Below are positions 23,300 through 32,583 of a DNA stretch of 51,261 nucleotides, piece after piece. This stretch comes from an uncultured Lachnospiraceae bacterium (lineage in GTDB: Bacteria > Bacillota > Clostridia > Lachnospirales > Lachnospiraceae), in contig CANRBX010000016.1 of NCBI GenBank assembly GCA_947628955.1, positions 1 through 51,261 of the forward strand. Direction: 5' to 3'. A program made the translations under genes and the position numbers. Position 1 is the first letter of the stretch, and each line of letters opens with the position of its first letter. The notes under the pieces are model-generated. The model worked only from the letters and a program-made list of their open reading frames with translations. It was not told where the DNA came from and made no database searches.

Positions 23300-25027
23300 T
23301 TATACGCCTGCATACTCCAGCACCGCGGCACGAAGCTCTTCTAACTTCTTAGCAGAATCCTCCAGATTCTCACCCCGGATTCCCATATAAAACTTGATCT
23401 TCGGCTCCGTCCCGGACGGCCTTGCGCAGCACCAGGAATTGTTCTCCAGCTTGTAATACAGAACATTGGATTTCGGGAGCCCTGTCGGACGAACCACACC
23501 GGTCCGCATATCCCGCACGGTATCCTCCTGGTAATCCCGCACCTCCAGCACCTTCAGTCCTGCAAAGGCCTCCGGCGCGCAGCCGCGCATGCGCTCCATC
23601 ATGTCCCGGATCCGCTGGCTTCCGTCAATTCCCTTCAGCGTCACGGATTCCAGGCCCTCCCGGAAATATCCGTAGGTCTCATACAATTCAATCATCTGAT
23701 CCCACAGAGTCTTTCCGCGGCTTCTGCACCAGGCGGCCGCCTCGCAGAGCGCCATCACCGCCACACACGCATCCTTATCGCGGGCGTGTGTGCCGACCAG
23801 GCAGCCATAGCTTTCCTCCATGCCAAACAGATACTCATAGGAGTGCTGCTGCTCAAAGAATTTGATCTGCTCCCCGATATACTTAAATCCGGTCAGCACC
23901 TCGATCAGCTTTACCTGATAGTTTTCCGCGATCACATCCGCCATGTCGGTCGTCACGATCGTCTTTACGAGAGCTCCGTTCTCCGGCAGCGTACCGTTTT
24001 CCTTACGGCGGGCAAGAATATACTCTGCGATGATCATCCCCGACATATTGCCCGTGAACGGCATGTATTCCCCGGTCGCAGAGTCCTTCGCATAGACTCC
24101 GAGGCGGTCAGCATCCGGATCCGTCGCCAGCACAATATCCGCATTCACCTTCTCTGCAAGGGCAAGCGCAAGCGCAAACGCCTTCGGATCCTCCGGATTC
24201 GGGTAGGATACCGTCGGGAAATCGCCGTCCGGCTTCTCCTGTTCCGGAACCACATAAACCTTCCGGAAACCAAGCTCACGCAGCACTCTCCTTACAGGAA
24301 GATTTCCCGTGCCGTGGAGCGGCGTGTAGACGATCGTCATATCGTCCGCCACCGATCTGATGACCTCCGGGTGAAGGATCAGTTTCTTCAGTTCTTCGAT
24401 ATAACGGTCGTCAATTTCTTTTCCGATAACCTGATACAGGCCGGCGTCCTCCGCGGCCTCCCGCGTCATTGTCTTCACAGCCGCAAAGTCTGTAACCTTA
24501 TTGACCTCGGAAATAATCTCCTTGTCCTTTGGAAATGTGATCTGCGCGCCGTCCTCCCAGTACACCTTGTAGCCGTTGTACTCCGGCGGGTTGTGGCTCG
24601 CCGTGATCACAATGCCGGCAATGCAGCCAAGCTCGCGCACTGCGAACGAAAGCTCCGGCGTCGGACGCAGAGATTCAAATATATATGCCTTTATCCCGTT
24701 GGCAGCCATACACCGCGCCGCCTCATCTGCAAACTCCGGGGACATCCTGCGGGAATCATACGCGATCGCCACGCCCTTCTCCTGCCCCTGTTCCATGCGG
24801 ATAAAATTTGCCAGCCCCTGTGTAGCCCTGCGCACCGTATAGACATTCATACGGTTTGTCCCCGCGCCGATCACGCCGCGCAGGCCGCCCGTCCCAAAAG
24901 ACAGATCTTTATAAAAGCGGTCTTCTATCTCCGCCTCATTCCCTGCAATGTCTCTCAGCTCAGCCTTTGTGTTCTCATCAAAGTAGCTGTCCGTACACCA
25001 AAATGCATACTTTTCCCTGTAATCCAT
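23300..25027 (-). CDS. Phospho-sugar mutase (phosphoglucomutase/phosphomannomutase)
   Basis: A 575-residue alpha-D-phosphohexomutase, the long PgcA-like type. Markers: LSFGTGGLRGVIGAGTNRMN at the N-terminus, the phosphoserine loop VITASHNPPEYNGYK, the metal loop ATDPDADRLG, the sugar-binding GMEESYGCL and the C-terminal phosphate site RPSGTEPKIKFY. It interconverts glucose 6- and 1-phosphate (possibly mannose phosphates), feeding glucose 1-phosphate to RfbF and RmlA. Start at 25027 with GGAGGAG upstream. Confidence 0.93.
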   Translation of the reverse strand: MDYREKYAFWCTDSYFDENTKAELRDIAGNEAEIEDRFYKDLSFGTGGLRGVIGAGTNRMNVYTVRRATQGLANFIRMEQGQEKGVAIAYDSRRMSPEFADEAARCMAANGIKAYIFESLRPTPELSFAVRELGCIAGIVITASHNPPEYNGYKVYWEDGAQITFPKDKEIISEVNKVTDFAAVKTMTREAAEDAGLYQVIGKEIDDRYIEELKKLILHPEVIRSVADDMTIVYTPLHGTGNLPVRRVLRELGFRKVYVVPEQEKPDGDFPTVSYPNPEDPKAFALALALAEKVNADIVLATDPDADRLGVYAKDSATGEYMPFTGNMSGMIIAEYILARRKENGTLPENGALVKTIVTTDMADVIAENYQVKLIEVLTGFKYIGEQIKFFEQQHSYEYLFGMEESYGCLVGTHARDKDACVAVMALCEAAAWCRSRGKTLWDQMIELYETYGYFREGLESVTLKGIDGSQRIRDMMERMRGCAPEAFAGLKVLEVRDYQEDTVRDMRTGVVRPTGLPKSNVLYYKLENNSWCCARPSGTEPKIKFYMGIRGENLEDSAKKLEELRAAVLEYAGV

Positions 25028-25120
25028 GGCGTTCTTCTCCTCCAGAATCAAAAGATGTTGGGGTCAAATGATGCCATACGGATTGTTCCGTGCTGCGCCG
25101 TCTTCGCTCCGCTTCGGTCG

Positions 25121-25151
25121 GTGCTGGATGAGCGCCACTGGCGCTCAGCAC
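25121..25151 (-). other. Two-step hairpin between membrane-protein and mutase genes
   Basis: GTGCT...AGCAC encloses GAGCGCC...GGCGCTC with a 3-nt loop. It lies ~35 bp after the membrane-protein stop. No T-run follows, so it may be an intergenic processing or partial termination element. Confidence 0.5.
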
Positions 25152-25185
25152 CCCACAATCCCGGCATCATTCTTGTCTTGTATCT

Positions 25186-27210
25186 TCATTGCGCAGGCAG
25201 CTCCTTTTGCAGCTCCATGACAAACTCCAGCTTTACCGGGACCCCATTCTCATAGCAGACCCGGTACAGCGAATTGCTGTATATCTCATCACACGCCATC
25301 AGCGCCGGCAGCTGCGACGACAAATACCGGTCCGTATTGTATACCCAGACATACGTATAATTCTGCTGTCCCAGAATCCCCACAAAGTCATTCAGGGTTA
25401 CGGCAGAGTTCTCCAGCCTCACTACGCTTCCCTCACTCGTATATTTCCAGGGAAGCGCCAGATAATTGCTGACCTGATCCTCCATATAATACAGGACTGC
25501 GGCATTCACTGTTTCGATCCCGGACAGATCGCTCGAAGAATACTGGTTGATAAAATATACCCTGTCTGTCTCGTTCAGAACAGACTTTACCTGGGCAATC
25601 TGCGCTGCAGTCTCAGAAATCTTAGTGTAACCGGAGATATTTTCCTTGTCTATCGCCGTCGCATTCGGCAGAAAGCTGTTGTTCAGCCCAAGGGTCAGGA
25701 ACACCAGAATCCCCAGCGAAACGTACGAGGCACGCTCCTGGCTCTTTCTCCTGACAGATCTGTCCTCCCGCAGCAGCACGGCAAGCAGGATCACAAAAAG
25801 ATAGATACAGTAAATCGAAAAATACCGGGACGCCGAACGCAGCTCAACGCTGAGCTCATAGGCAAACATGAAAATATAGGAGAAGAGCACCGCGACAGAG
25901 AACGCAATCCCCGCGAGGACCGAATACCACATGTAGACGCAGTACTCTTTTCTCTTCCCGAAACAGTCGCCGCAGATCCGAAACAGAAACAGGATCAGCA
26001 CCAAAAACGTGACAAACGACAGCTTCAGATTTGACCTGGACGCAAGCGGCGAGCCCGTCACCTTCGTCAGGAACGTCCCCAGGGTTTTCTGCGTCTTGTC
26101 AGGGGACAGCTGCACCGTCCCGAACAGATCCGCAAGGCCTTTCGGCACCTTTATCCCCGTCTCCGCAATCGTCCAGTCCTGCCCGGCCGGCACTGTTCCG
26201 TCCGGCAGCGCCTGCATTCCCTCAGCAGTCAGGGCTGCTGCTTCATCCGTCACCGGATGCAGGCTGAACGCCATCCAGGTCAGCAGGCCGCTTCCGACAC
26301 ATATCAGGATCCCGGCGATCACGGCTGCAAGCGACAGTCGCTTTTGGCCGATACTGCTGAAGATTATCCCTTTCTCAAACGCAAAGGTATGCAGCGCCAG
26401 AAAAGCAAGCATCAGAAGCGCCATCAAAAGGCCCGCCGACTGCTTGAAAAAATGCAGCATCAGAAATCCTGACACAACGATCAGCAGGTTCGCCCGCTTC
26501 TTTCTCCGGCCCATCCACCAGGCCGCGATCCCCCCTGCCCAGGCCGCCGTCGGGACATCCACATACATGCTCTTCGGGCCATAGGTATACAGGGTAAACA
26601 GGCCGATGTAGATGATCCCGACATACACGGCAACCTTCTTCCAGCTTTTCTGCCTAAAGTGAGAAAACGGGAGCAGGAAGCCGATCGCCGCCAGCAGCAT
26701 GGAGGAAACATACATATTCTGCTCGCTGTACCCGGATATTTTCTGGAAAAACAGGTGGAACAGGCTGGTCGCAAAGCCATACTGCCCGCCGCCCCCGACA
26801 AAATCATACCCCGTCGGCATCCGGTCCTTCTCGAGCATATATCTGACAGCCGCCGCCCACTGGTGAAACTCATCAATATGCTGGATAAAATCATTGTGCA
26901 GGAGAAGCAGCCAGCAGATATAAAGCAGCAGTAGTGCCAGAAACGCCGGCGCGGCAAACATAGAAAAAGACTTCCCGCGCGTCCCCACAAGACTGACCGC
27001 CCACAGAAATATCCCGACCGCCGCAGCCACAAAGATCACATACATCCCATACGAAAAAGTTCCCAGCAGGCTGCTCAGATACAGGAGCAGCACAATCGCA
27101 GAAGCAGACAGCACCATCCCCTCCACGATATTCATTCGGAGAGTGCCGCTGAACAGCAGGGCAATCCCGCACAAAATCACAAACGCAAGTATCATCCAGA
27201 CAAAATTCAT
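25186..27210 (-). CDS. Large polytopic membrane protein, GT-C-like, unknown function
   Basis: A 674-residue protein with roughly 11-13 hydrophobic helices and a C-terminal soluble domain of ~170 residues after the last helix (with a TEL-like stretch SVLNETDRVYFINQYSSSDL). The first large loop contains IDEFHQWAAAVRYMLEKDRM, acidic and aromatic as in GT-C glycosyltransferases that use lipid-linked donors, but I recognise no named family. The start at 27210 has AAGGAG 12 nt upstream; a longer start at 27321 lies inside the promoter region. It is followed by the phosphohexomutase and rfbD, so a role in surface glycan assembly is likely. Confidence 0.75.
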   Translation of the reverse strand: MNFVWMILAFVILCGIALLFSGTLRMNIVEGMVLSASAIVLLLYLSSLLGTFSYGMYVIFVAAAVGIFLWAVSLVGTRGKSFSMFAAPAFLALLLLYICWLLLLHNDFIQHIDEFHQWAAAVRYMLEKDRMPTGYDFVGGGGQYGFATSLFHLFFQKISGYSEQNMYVSSMLLAAIGFLLPFSHFRQKSWKKVAVYVGIIYIGLFTLYTYGPKSMYVDVPTAAWAGGIAAWWMGRRKKRANLLIVVSGFLMLHFFKQSAGLLMALLMLAFLALHTFAFEKGIIFSSIGQKRLSLAAVIAGILICVGSGLLTWMAFSLHPVTDEAAALTAEGMQALPDGTVPAGQDWTIAETGIKVPKGLADLFGTVQLSPDKTQKTLGTFLTKVTGSPLASRSNLKLSFVTFLVLILFLFRICGDCFGKRKEYCVYMWYSVLAGIAFSVAVLFSYIFMFAYELSVELRSASRYFSIYCIYLFVILLAVLLREDRSVRRKSQERASYVSLGILVFLTLGLNNSFLPNATAIDKENISGYTKISETAAQIAQVKSVLNETDRVYFINQYSSSDLSGIETVNAAVLYYMEDQVSNYLALPWKYTSEGSVVRLENSAVTLNDFVGILGQQNYTYVWVYNTDRYLSSQLPALMACDEIYSNSLYRVCYENGVPVKLEFVMELQKELPAQ

Positions 27211-27292
27211 AGGTTGGTAAAACTCCTTCCTGCCCGATCGCAAACTCTCCCCGGCACAGACAAATGCACCCTTCCCCGGAACTATAGCACAT

Positions 27293-27321
27293 ATTTTACT
27301 ACAGTTGGGAAAAAGGTGCAA
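27293..27321 (-). promoter_or_regulatory. Promoter candidate for the membrane protein-mutase-rfbD group
   Basis: Minus strand TTGCAC (27321-27316), 17-bp spacer, TAAAAT (27298-27293), ~80 bp before the start at 27210. It would separate this group from the upstream glycan operon, after which I see no clear terminator. Confidence 0.5.
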
Positions 27322-27401
27322 GGAATGGTTTTAGCTTTCCCTCTCAATGTTTGTGTACAAATCAGGTTCATTAATCAAGATTTGACAGACAATTAGCCAC
27401 A

Positions 27402-28124
27402 TTACAAACGCATTCCTCCATTTACATCAATGACAGTCCCGGTAATATAAGAAGCCGCATCACTTGCCAAAAATGTGATAACTTCTGCAATCTCCTCCGG
27501 CTTCCCCAAACGCTTCAGCATAGTCATCCCTGCAAATTTCTCTAACAAGTGCTCAGGAACTGTTTTGAGCATATCTGTCATGATATAGCCTGGTGCTATC
27601 GCATTAACACGCACCTGGCTGCCTTTTCTCGCAAACTCCTTCGCCCAGGACTTGCACATCGCAATAACTCCGGCCTTTGAGGCTGCATAATTCGCCTGTC
27701 CGATATTTCCATATTCTCCCACAACGCTGCCCACAGCGATAATTGATCCATGTCCCTGCGTCTCCATATATGGCCCGATCAGACGCACTATCTGAAATAC
27801 TCCTTTCAGATTCGTATCAATTACATCTGAGAACGCCTCATCCGTCATGTTCTTAGTCAGTGCATCCCTTGTAATTCCGGCATCCGCAACCAGGATATCG
27901 ATCTTCCCCTGCTCCGCCATTACGTCTTCATATAAATTCATACACGAACCAGCATCTGTTACATCCAGATAGTGATATCGGACAGCTGATGTCTCAAATT
28001 TCCTTCCATGTCTTGCACAAGCATAGACAACGGCTCCCTCTTCTGCCATTTTAAGGGCTGTCGCATAACCTATCCCTGAAGTACCCCCGGTAATTACAGC
28101 AATTTTATTCTCCAATGATCCCAT
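27402..28124 (-). CDS. FabG/PhaB-like short-chain dehydrogenase
   Basis: A 240-residue classical SDR of the 3-oxoacyl-ACP/acetoacetyl-CoA reductase type. The cofactor loop is ITGGTSGIGY; the catalytic triad/tetrad is N105 (DTNLKG), S133, Y146 and K150 (QANYAASKAG); the ending NAIAPGYIMTDML plus TGTVIDVNGGM is typical of FabG/PhaB. The usual NNAG is ADAG. The start at 28124 (GAGGGTGG upstream) overlaps the thiolase gene by 20 bp, so the two are coupled. A thiolase-reductase pair of this kind makes (R)-3-hydroxybutyryl-CoA from acetyl-CoA. Inside a glycan operon this suggests acyl donor synthesis rather than storage polymer. It is the last gene of the long operon. Confidence 0.88.
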   Translation of the reverse strand: MGSLENKIAVITGGTSGIGYATALKMAEEGAVVYACARHGRKFETSAVRYHYLDVTDAGSCMNLYEDVMAEQGKIDILVADAGITRDALTKNMTDEAFSDVIDTNLKGVFQIVRLIGPYMETQGHGSIIAVGSVVGEYGNIGQANYAASKAGVIAMCKSWAKEFARKGSQVRVNAIAPGYIMTDMLKTVPEHLLEKFAGMTMLKRLGKPEEIAEVITFLASDAASYITGTVIDVNGGMRL

Positions 28125-29334
28125 TTTTATCCACCCTCTCCAGAAGAAGCGCGGCCCCCATTCCTCCTCCGATGCAAAGAGAGGCAACGCCATATTTCGC
28201 CATGCCTTTCGTCATAATATGAGCAAGCGTCGTCGTTATCCTTGCGCCACTGGCTCCAAGTGGATGCCCCAATCCCAGGCCAGAGCCGTATATATTACTT
28301 CTCTCTATAATTCTTTCCACAGAAGTGTTGTATTCTTCTGCGAGCAGCTTATAGCAGCCAAGAACCTGTGCAGCAAACGCTTCATTAATTTCAAAAACAT
28401 CGATTTCGTCGAATGCAACTCCCGTTTTATCCAGCAGTTTCCTTATTGCATAATATGGACCTAATCCCATGTATTGCGGATCACAGCCCACCGTTACTGC
28501 CGCTTTAAGTTCCGCCATCGGCACAAGTTTGTTCCGGCGGCAATAGTCTTCTGATGCAATTGCCAGAAATGCCGCCCCGTCATTAATCCCCGAAGCTGTC
28601 CCGGCGGTAATTGTGCCCGTACCATCTTTAATAAAAGTCGGTTTCAGGGAATTCAGCTTCTCCAAACTTGTATTTCGGTTTGGAAATTCATCCGTTTCAA
28701 ACACATACTCTCTTCCCCTGTAATCTTTCAAATGCACCGGTACAATTTCCTCTTTAAATTTTCCCGTATCAACAGCCTCAATCGCCCGCATTTGCGAATA
28801 ATAAGAATACTCATCTTGTTCTTCCCGGGTGATCCTATATTTGCGGGCAATATTTTCCGCCGTGATACCCATGTGGACGCCACTGAAGGAATCAGTCAGT
28901 CCATCATGCGTCATAAGATCTGTCATGGTGAAATCACCAAATTTCTTTCCAAGACGAATATAACTGTTTGTCGCAAACGGAATATTGGACATAAACTCAA
29001 ATCCACCGCACAAGACAAGAGCACTGCCACATTTTATCTCGTTGAAACCATTGTATATCGCCTGCATTCCAGAGCCGCAAACCATATTGACCGAATATGC
29101 CGGGACATGCTCCGGTATGCCTGCCGTTATCGCGATTTTTCTCGCTATTCCCTGACCAGTGCCTGCAGATATCACGTTTCCAATAATAACACTTTCTATA
29201 TCATCAAGGTTTATTTGCACTTTCCCAATCACCTGGGCGCAGACATCTGCAGGATCCATCTCGTAAAGAGCCCCTAAAAACTTGCCAATTGCAGATCTTT
29301 TTGCATCAATTATATACACTTTCCTATCCTGCAT
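28105..29334 (-). CDS. Thiolase (acetyl-CoA acetyltransferase family)
   Basis: A 409-residue thiolase that condenses two acetyl-CoA to acetoacetyl-CoA, or works in reverse. Catalytic residues: C86 in VNMVCGSGMQA, the NEAFAAQ motif, His in GLGLGHPLGASG, and the second Cys in SLCIGGGMG. Length and motifs are complete. It overlaps the downstream reductase gene. The upstream neighbour is a GNAT. In butyrate-forming Clostridia thiolase normally sits with hbd, crt and bcd; here it stands among sugar-nucleotide genes, which points to production of an acyl-CoA for glycan decoration. Confidence 0.92.
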   Translation of the reverse strand: MQDRKVYIIDAKRSAIGKFLGALYEMDPADVCAQVIGKVQINLDDIESVIIGNVISAGTGQGIARKIAITAGIPEHVPAYSVNMVCGSGMQAIYNGFNEIKCGSALVLCGGFEFMSNIPFATNSYIRLGKKFGDFTMTDLMTHDGLTDSFSGVHMGITAENIARKYRITREEQDEYSYYSQMRAIEAVDTGKFKEEIVPVHLKDYRGREYVFETDEFPNRNTSLEKLNSLKPTFIKDGTGTITAGTASGINDGAAFLAIASEDYCRRNKLVPMAELKAAVTVGCDPQYMGLGPYYAIRKLLDKTGVAFDEIDVFEINEAFAAQVLGCYKLLAEEYNTSVERIIERSNIYGSGLGLGHPLGASGARITTTLAHIMTKGMAKYGVASLCIGGGMGAALLLERVDKNGIIGE

Positions 29335-29358
29335 TAATTCCCTCCCGCAACCTATATA

Positions 29359-29916
29359 TCACTTCATTTCTATCTGTCTGACAAAAGGGTTGATATCCAT
29401 CAAACGTTTCTCATCTATTTCCAGTTCATCTTCAATCCCTCCTGTTGGAGCACTATGCGCTCCAACTATTTGGAATCCTACTCTCATATCATTTACATGA
29501 GCGGCAATGTTCTCGCGATGGACAGAACCTACTATTTTTCTTAAGCCAAGTTTTTGGAATCCAATCCACATCGCCATAACCAAACTCTTCCGACCAATTC
29601 CACAACCATTTGCTTCACTGTCTCCGATCTGAATTTTGCCCACCTCTGCTGTACTGCCATTAAAATTATATAAAGTGACACTCCCTACAATCCGATTCAA
29701 TCGTTCCGTCTCATCAATCGCAAACGTAATCTCATCCGGATTCGACAAATAATTTTCAAACCACGCCTCCTGCATCTTTGGCGTAATCTCTCCAATTGAG
29801 CGGAGAAACTGCGTCTTTGAAGCATCATTTCTCCACACGCGCAATTTCTCTATATCATCTTTCACCAGTGGACGTATCCTGACATTCTCAAAAACCGCTT
29901 CATAATTATGGTCCAT
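29359..29916 (-). CDS. GNAT-family N-acyltransferase
   Basis: A 185-residue GNAT (RimJ/PseH-like). N-terminal VRIRPLVKDDIEKLRVWRND followed by ITPKMQEAWFENYL is the pattern of GNATs that acylate amino-sugar nucleotides, and the acyl-CoA loop is visible as GCGIGRKSLVMAM. I infer transfer of an acyl group to the amine of a 3-amino-3,6-dideoxyhexose made by the FdtA/FdtB-like pair of the same operon. With the adjacent thiolase and reductase, 3-hydroxybutyryl is the favoured acyl group. The start at 29916 or 29919 is favoured because GGAGG lies just before it; the ATG at 29928 lacks a site. Confidence 0.8.
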   Translation of the reverse strand: MDHNYEAVFENVRIRPLVKDDIEKLRVWRNDASKTQFLRSIGEITPKMQEAWFENYLSNPDEITFAIDETERLNRIVGSVTLYNFNGSTAEVGKIQIGDSEANGCGIGRKSLVMAMWIGFQKLGLRKIVGSVHRENIAAHVNDMRVGFQIVGAHSAPTGGIEDELEIDEKRLMDINPFVRQIEMK

Positions 29917-29931
29917 CATGTCCTCCATCTT

Positions 29932-30429
29932 TTATTTATTTCTAAATGCCCACAATTTATTTAAAAGAAAATTCAATGGTATCGTTATCAATAAATTAAC
30001 AAGAGGGGCAATAACCTTCGACCAGCCCAAGACGTTCACCTGAAAATATAGCAAAATATTATTCAAAACCAGGCCTGTCCCTGCATAGGCAACAAACGTC
30101 CTGCAAAAGCTTTTCCATAGATTTCTTTGCGTCGTATCGTCAGCAGCAAAAACATATTTATTGTTCCAGTAAAATGAATGAATGACGCTAACGACAAATC
30201 CCAGAATACTTGCCGCCAGATAATATAGCCCCACAGAAATACCTATTACATATGTCAGATATGAAATAAGCGTGTTAGATGCCCCAACTATTCCAAATTT
30301 CACAAACTGCATAAAGGATGCAAACACCTCATCCGGCAGCTCTCTGCCGATCACATGGAACACTGCGCCTAATACTCCATGGGCGATTTTTTCAATAAAA
30401 TTCCACAGGGCTTTCGCTATTTTATCCAT
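29932..30429 (-). CDS. GtrA-family membrane protein
   Basis: A 165-residue protein with four membrane helices (from about residue 40: FVKFGIVGASNTLISYLTY; then NKYVF; and the final PLNFLLNKLWAFRNK), the standard GtrA layout. GtrA proteins are thought to flip undecaprenyl-phosphate-linked monosaccharides across the membrane and usually work with a GtrB-type glycosyltransferase; two such transferases are in this operon. The N-terminal ~35 residues precede the typical start of the family and form an amphipathic stretch. Confidence 0.88.
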   Translation of the reverse strand: MDKIAKALWNFIEKIAHGVLGAVFHVIGRELPDEVFASFMQFVKFGIVGASNTLISYLTYVIGISVGLYYLAASILGFVVSVIHSFYWNNKYVFAADDTTQRNLWKSFCRTFVAYAGTGLVLNNILLYFQVNVLGWSKVIAPLVNLLITIPLNFLLNKLWAFRNK

Positions 30430-30454
30430 CAGTCTGATCCCACCCGTCTGCCAA

Positions 30455-31519
30455 TTATATATTCAGGAACTCTTTTATCTGGCACTCCATACAGGATACT
30501 ACATCTCCTCCGTCCAGATATATCCTGTACCACTCCACAATTTTCTCCATCGCAGCCGGCACATTCCAGCGAGGCTTCCATCCGAACACGGATTTTATTC
30601 TGGAGCAGTCCAGTTTCAGGAAGTTCGCCTCATGAGGACCGCCATCATGGACATTTTTCCATGCCACATCCATACCCGTCGCCTGATTCCACTTTTCGCA
30701 GAACAGATCCACCAGAGCGCCAGTCGTCCAGCAGTCCGTATCGTCCGGTCCCACATTATAGCTTGCTGCCAGGGCCATGTCTTCATACTGCCGCTGTGCA
30801 ATCATCAGATACGCAGCCACAGGTTCCAGAACATGCTGATACGGCCTTGTTGAATACGGATTGCGAACGATGATCTCCCTTCCATCGCGAACTGCCCGGA
30901 AACAGTCCGGAATAATCCGGTCATTTGCGAAATCACCCCCGCCCAACACGTTTCCTGCACGCGCAGTAGAGATCGCCACATCTCTGTCCAGGAAAAAAGA
31001 ATTCCTGTAACTGCCGGTTACAAGCTCCGAACAGGATTTGGAATTCGAGTACGGATCATATCCGTTCAGCTCCTCATTCTCCCGGTATCCCCACGCCCAT
31101 TCTCTGTTCAGATATACCTTATCCGTCGTTACATTGACAAAAGATTTTACTGAATCCGACAGGCGAATACATTCCAGTATATTCACTGTCCCCATAACAT
31201 TCACATCATATGTGTACACCGGATCCCTGTATGCATCCCGCACGATCGGCTGTGCCGCCATGTGGATTACAATCTCCGGCCGTACCGCCTCAAATAATGT
31301 CTTCAGCTTTTTCAGATCCCGAATATCACCAATCACAGAATTCATCTGTTCCGATAAGCCGCACAGGTCGAAAAGGCCCGGATCCGTCGGCGGTTCCAGA
31401 GCATATCCCGTCACATCCGCTCCGGCATCGGTCAGCAGCTTGCACATCCAGCTTCCCTTAAATCCAGTGTGTCCTGTAATCAGCACTTTCCTTCCATTCC
31501 AAAACTCTCTGTTAAACAT
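30455..31519 (-). CDS. rfbG: CDP-glucose 4,6-dehydratase
   Basis: A 354-residue extended SDR that converts CDP-glucose to CDP-4-dehydro-6-deoxyglucose. Characteristic segments: KVLITGHTGFKGSW, HMAAQPIVRDAYRDP, TTDKVYLNREWAWGYRE, PYSNSKSCSEL (YxxxK) and RAGNVLGGGDFANDRIIPD. With rfbF and rfbH in the same operon it forms the first three steps toward CDP-3,6-dideoxyhexoses. The start at 31519 (MFNREFWNGR) has GGAGAG 7-8 nt upstream; an in-frame ATG at 31534 is weaker. Confidence 0.95.
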   Translation of the reverse strand: MFNREFWNGRKVLITGHTGFKGSWMCKLLTDAGADVTGYALEPPTDPGLFDLCGLSEQMNSVIGDIRDLKKLKTLFEAVRPEIVIHMAAQPIVRDAYRDPVYTYDVNVMGTVNILECIRLSDSVKSFVNVTTDKVYLNREWAWGYRENEELNGYDPYSNSKSCSELVTGSYRNSFFLDRDVAISTARAGNVLGGGDFANDRIIPDCFRAVRDGREIIVRNPYSTRPYQHVLEPVAAYLMIAQRQYEDMALAASYNVGPDDTDCWTTGALVDLFCEKWNQATGMDVAWKNVHDGGPHEANFLKLDCSRIKSVFGWKPRWNVPAAMEKIVEWYRIYLDGGDVVSCMECQIKEFLNI

Positions 31520-31637
31520 AAGTTTTCTCTCCATCAGCTTTTCTCAATATCATGTCTCTTTATATATCTGCGTCCTCCGCCGCAGAGCGGCGTCATAGTC
31601 ACGTTCCCGTTCCGGGTTTTCATAGAATGCCCTGCTT

Positions 31638-32558
31638 TCAGAGATCAGAATTTTCTGCCCATGCAATTGTCCTGCGGATTCCTTCCTCAAACTCCGTCTC
31701 CGGGCAAAATCCCGTATCCTCCTGCAGTTCCCGTATATCAGCACACAGATACATCACTTGATTCTCTGTATAAGGAATTGCTCCCAGTTTTAACGGTAAA
31801 GATGGATCTACTGCATCACGCAGCTGTGTGATATATTCTGCCAGCTGCCGCGTCTTTCCGCTCCCGAGACAGTAGACCGCTCCGTCCTTCCCGCGTTCTC
31901 CTATCAGCTGCATCGCTCTGGCAGCATCCCCGCTGTACAGATAATCCCACTGCTGCTCCCCCTTTGTAAACTCCGGAACCTCGCCGCGCAGAAGCTTCCT
32001 GATCGTAGAAATGACCATTGTCTTCTCCCCGTCATACGGTCCATATACACTGAGGATCCTTGTCCAGATATGCCGCATTCCAAGCTGTCTGCACAGGATT
32101 CTCGTCATCTGACCGGCACACAATTTCGCAATCCCATACCCATTTTCCGGAAAGACCGGGGTTTCTGCCGACAGGCGGCCATGCACACGCCCATACTCAG
32201 CCTGTGAGCCGGCGCCTACAAACGTATGGCATCCAAGACGCGCCGCAAGCCTGACTGCCTCCAGAGCATATCCGATATTTTCATGCTGCAGCCTCATATC
32301 ATTTCTCGCATCACCGATCGTCCCATTCCAGGCCAGATGGTAAAATACATCATAGCTTTTCCGGGAATCCTCCGGCATGAAATCTGCATATTCATCCAGA
32401 CTCAGCTCCAGAATTCTGGCAAGCGGCGAAGCCGGAATCCTGCTGACCCTTCTGGAGCCTCTGTGACAGATAACCAGAATCTCATATCCTTTATTAATAC
32501 ACTGCTCAACCAGGGCAATTCCGATTGCACCAGTCGCCCCTGATATGACAACCCGCAT
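31638..32558 (-). CDS. NAD-dependent epimerase/reductase for a CDP-keto-deoxysugar
   Basis: A 306-residue extended SDR: VVISGATGAIG cofactor loop, YHLAWNGT, VGAGSQAEYG and NGYGIAKLCAG (YxxxK), then RILSVYGPYDG. It resembles the CDP-abequose/paratose synthase (RfbJ/RfbS) type and YerF-like reductases that reduce the 4-keto or branched-keto group of CDP-3,6-dideoxyhexoses. The neighbouring rfbG and the distal rfbF and rfbH support a CDP-linked substrate. Which product it makes depends on whether the TPP enzyme acts before it. The start at 32558 has AGGAGAGG upstream. Confidence 0.8.
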   Translation of the reverse strand: MRVVISGATGAIGIALVEQCINKGYEILVICHRGSRRVSRIPASPLARILELSLDEYADFMPEDSRKSYDVFYHLAWNGTIGDARNDMRLQHENIGYALEAVRLAARLGCHTFVGAGSQAEYGRVHGRLSAETPVFPENGYGIAKLCAGQMTRILCRQLGMRHIWTRILSVYGPYDGEKTMVISTIRKLLRGEVPEFTKGEQQWDYLYSGDAARAMQLIGERGKDGAVYCLGSGKTRQLAEYITQLRDAVDPSLPLKLGAIPYTENQVMYLCADIRELQEDTGFCPETEFEEGIRRTIAWAENSDL

Positions 32559-32583
32559 TTTTATTTTGTCCTCTCCTGTGAAT

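Noticed and set aside
23786-25255. 489-residue plus-strand frame
   Set aside because: Antisense to the well-supported phosphohexomutase gene; no start signal or recognisable domain.
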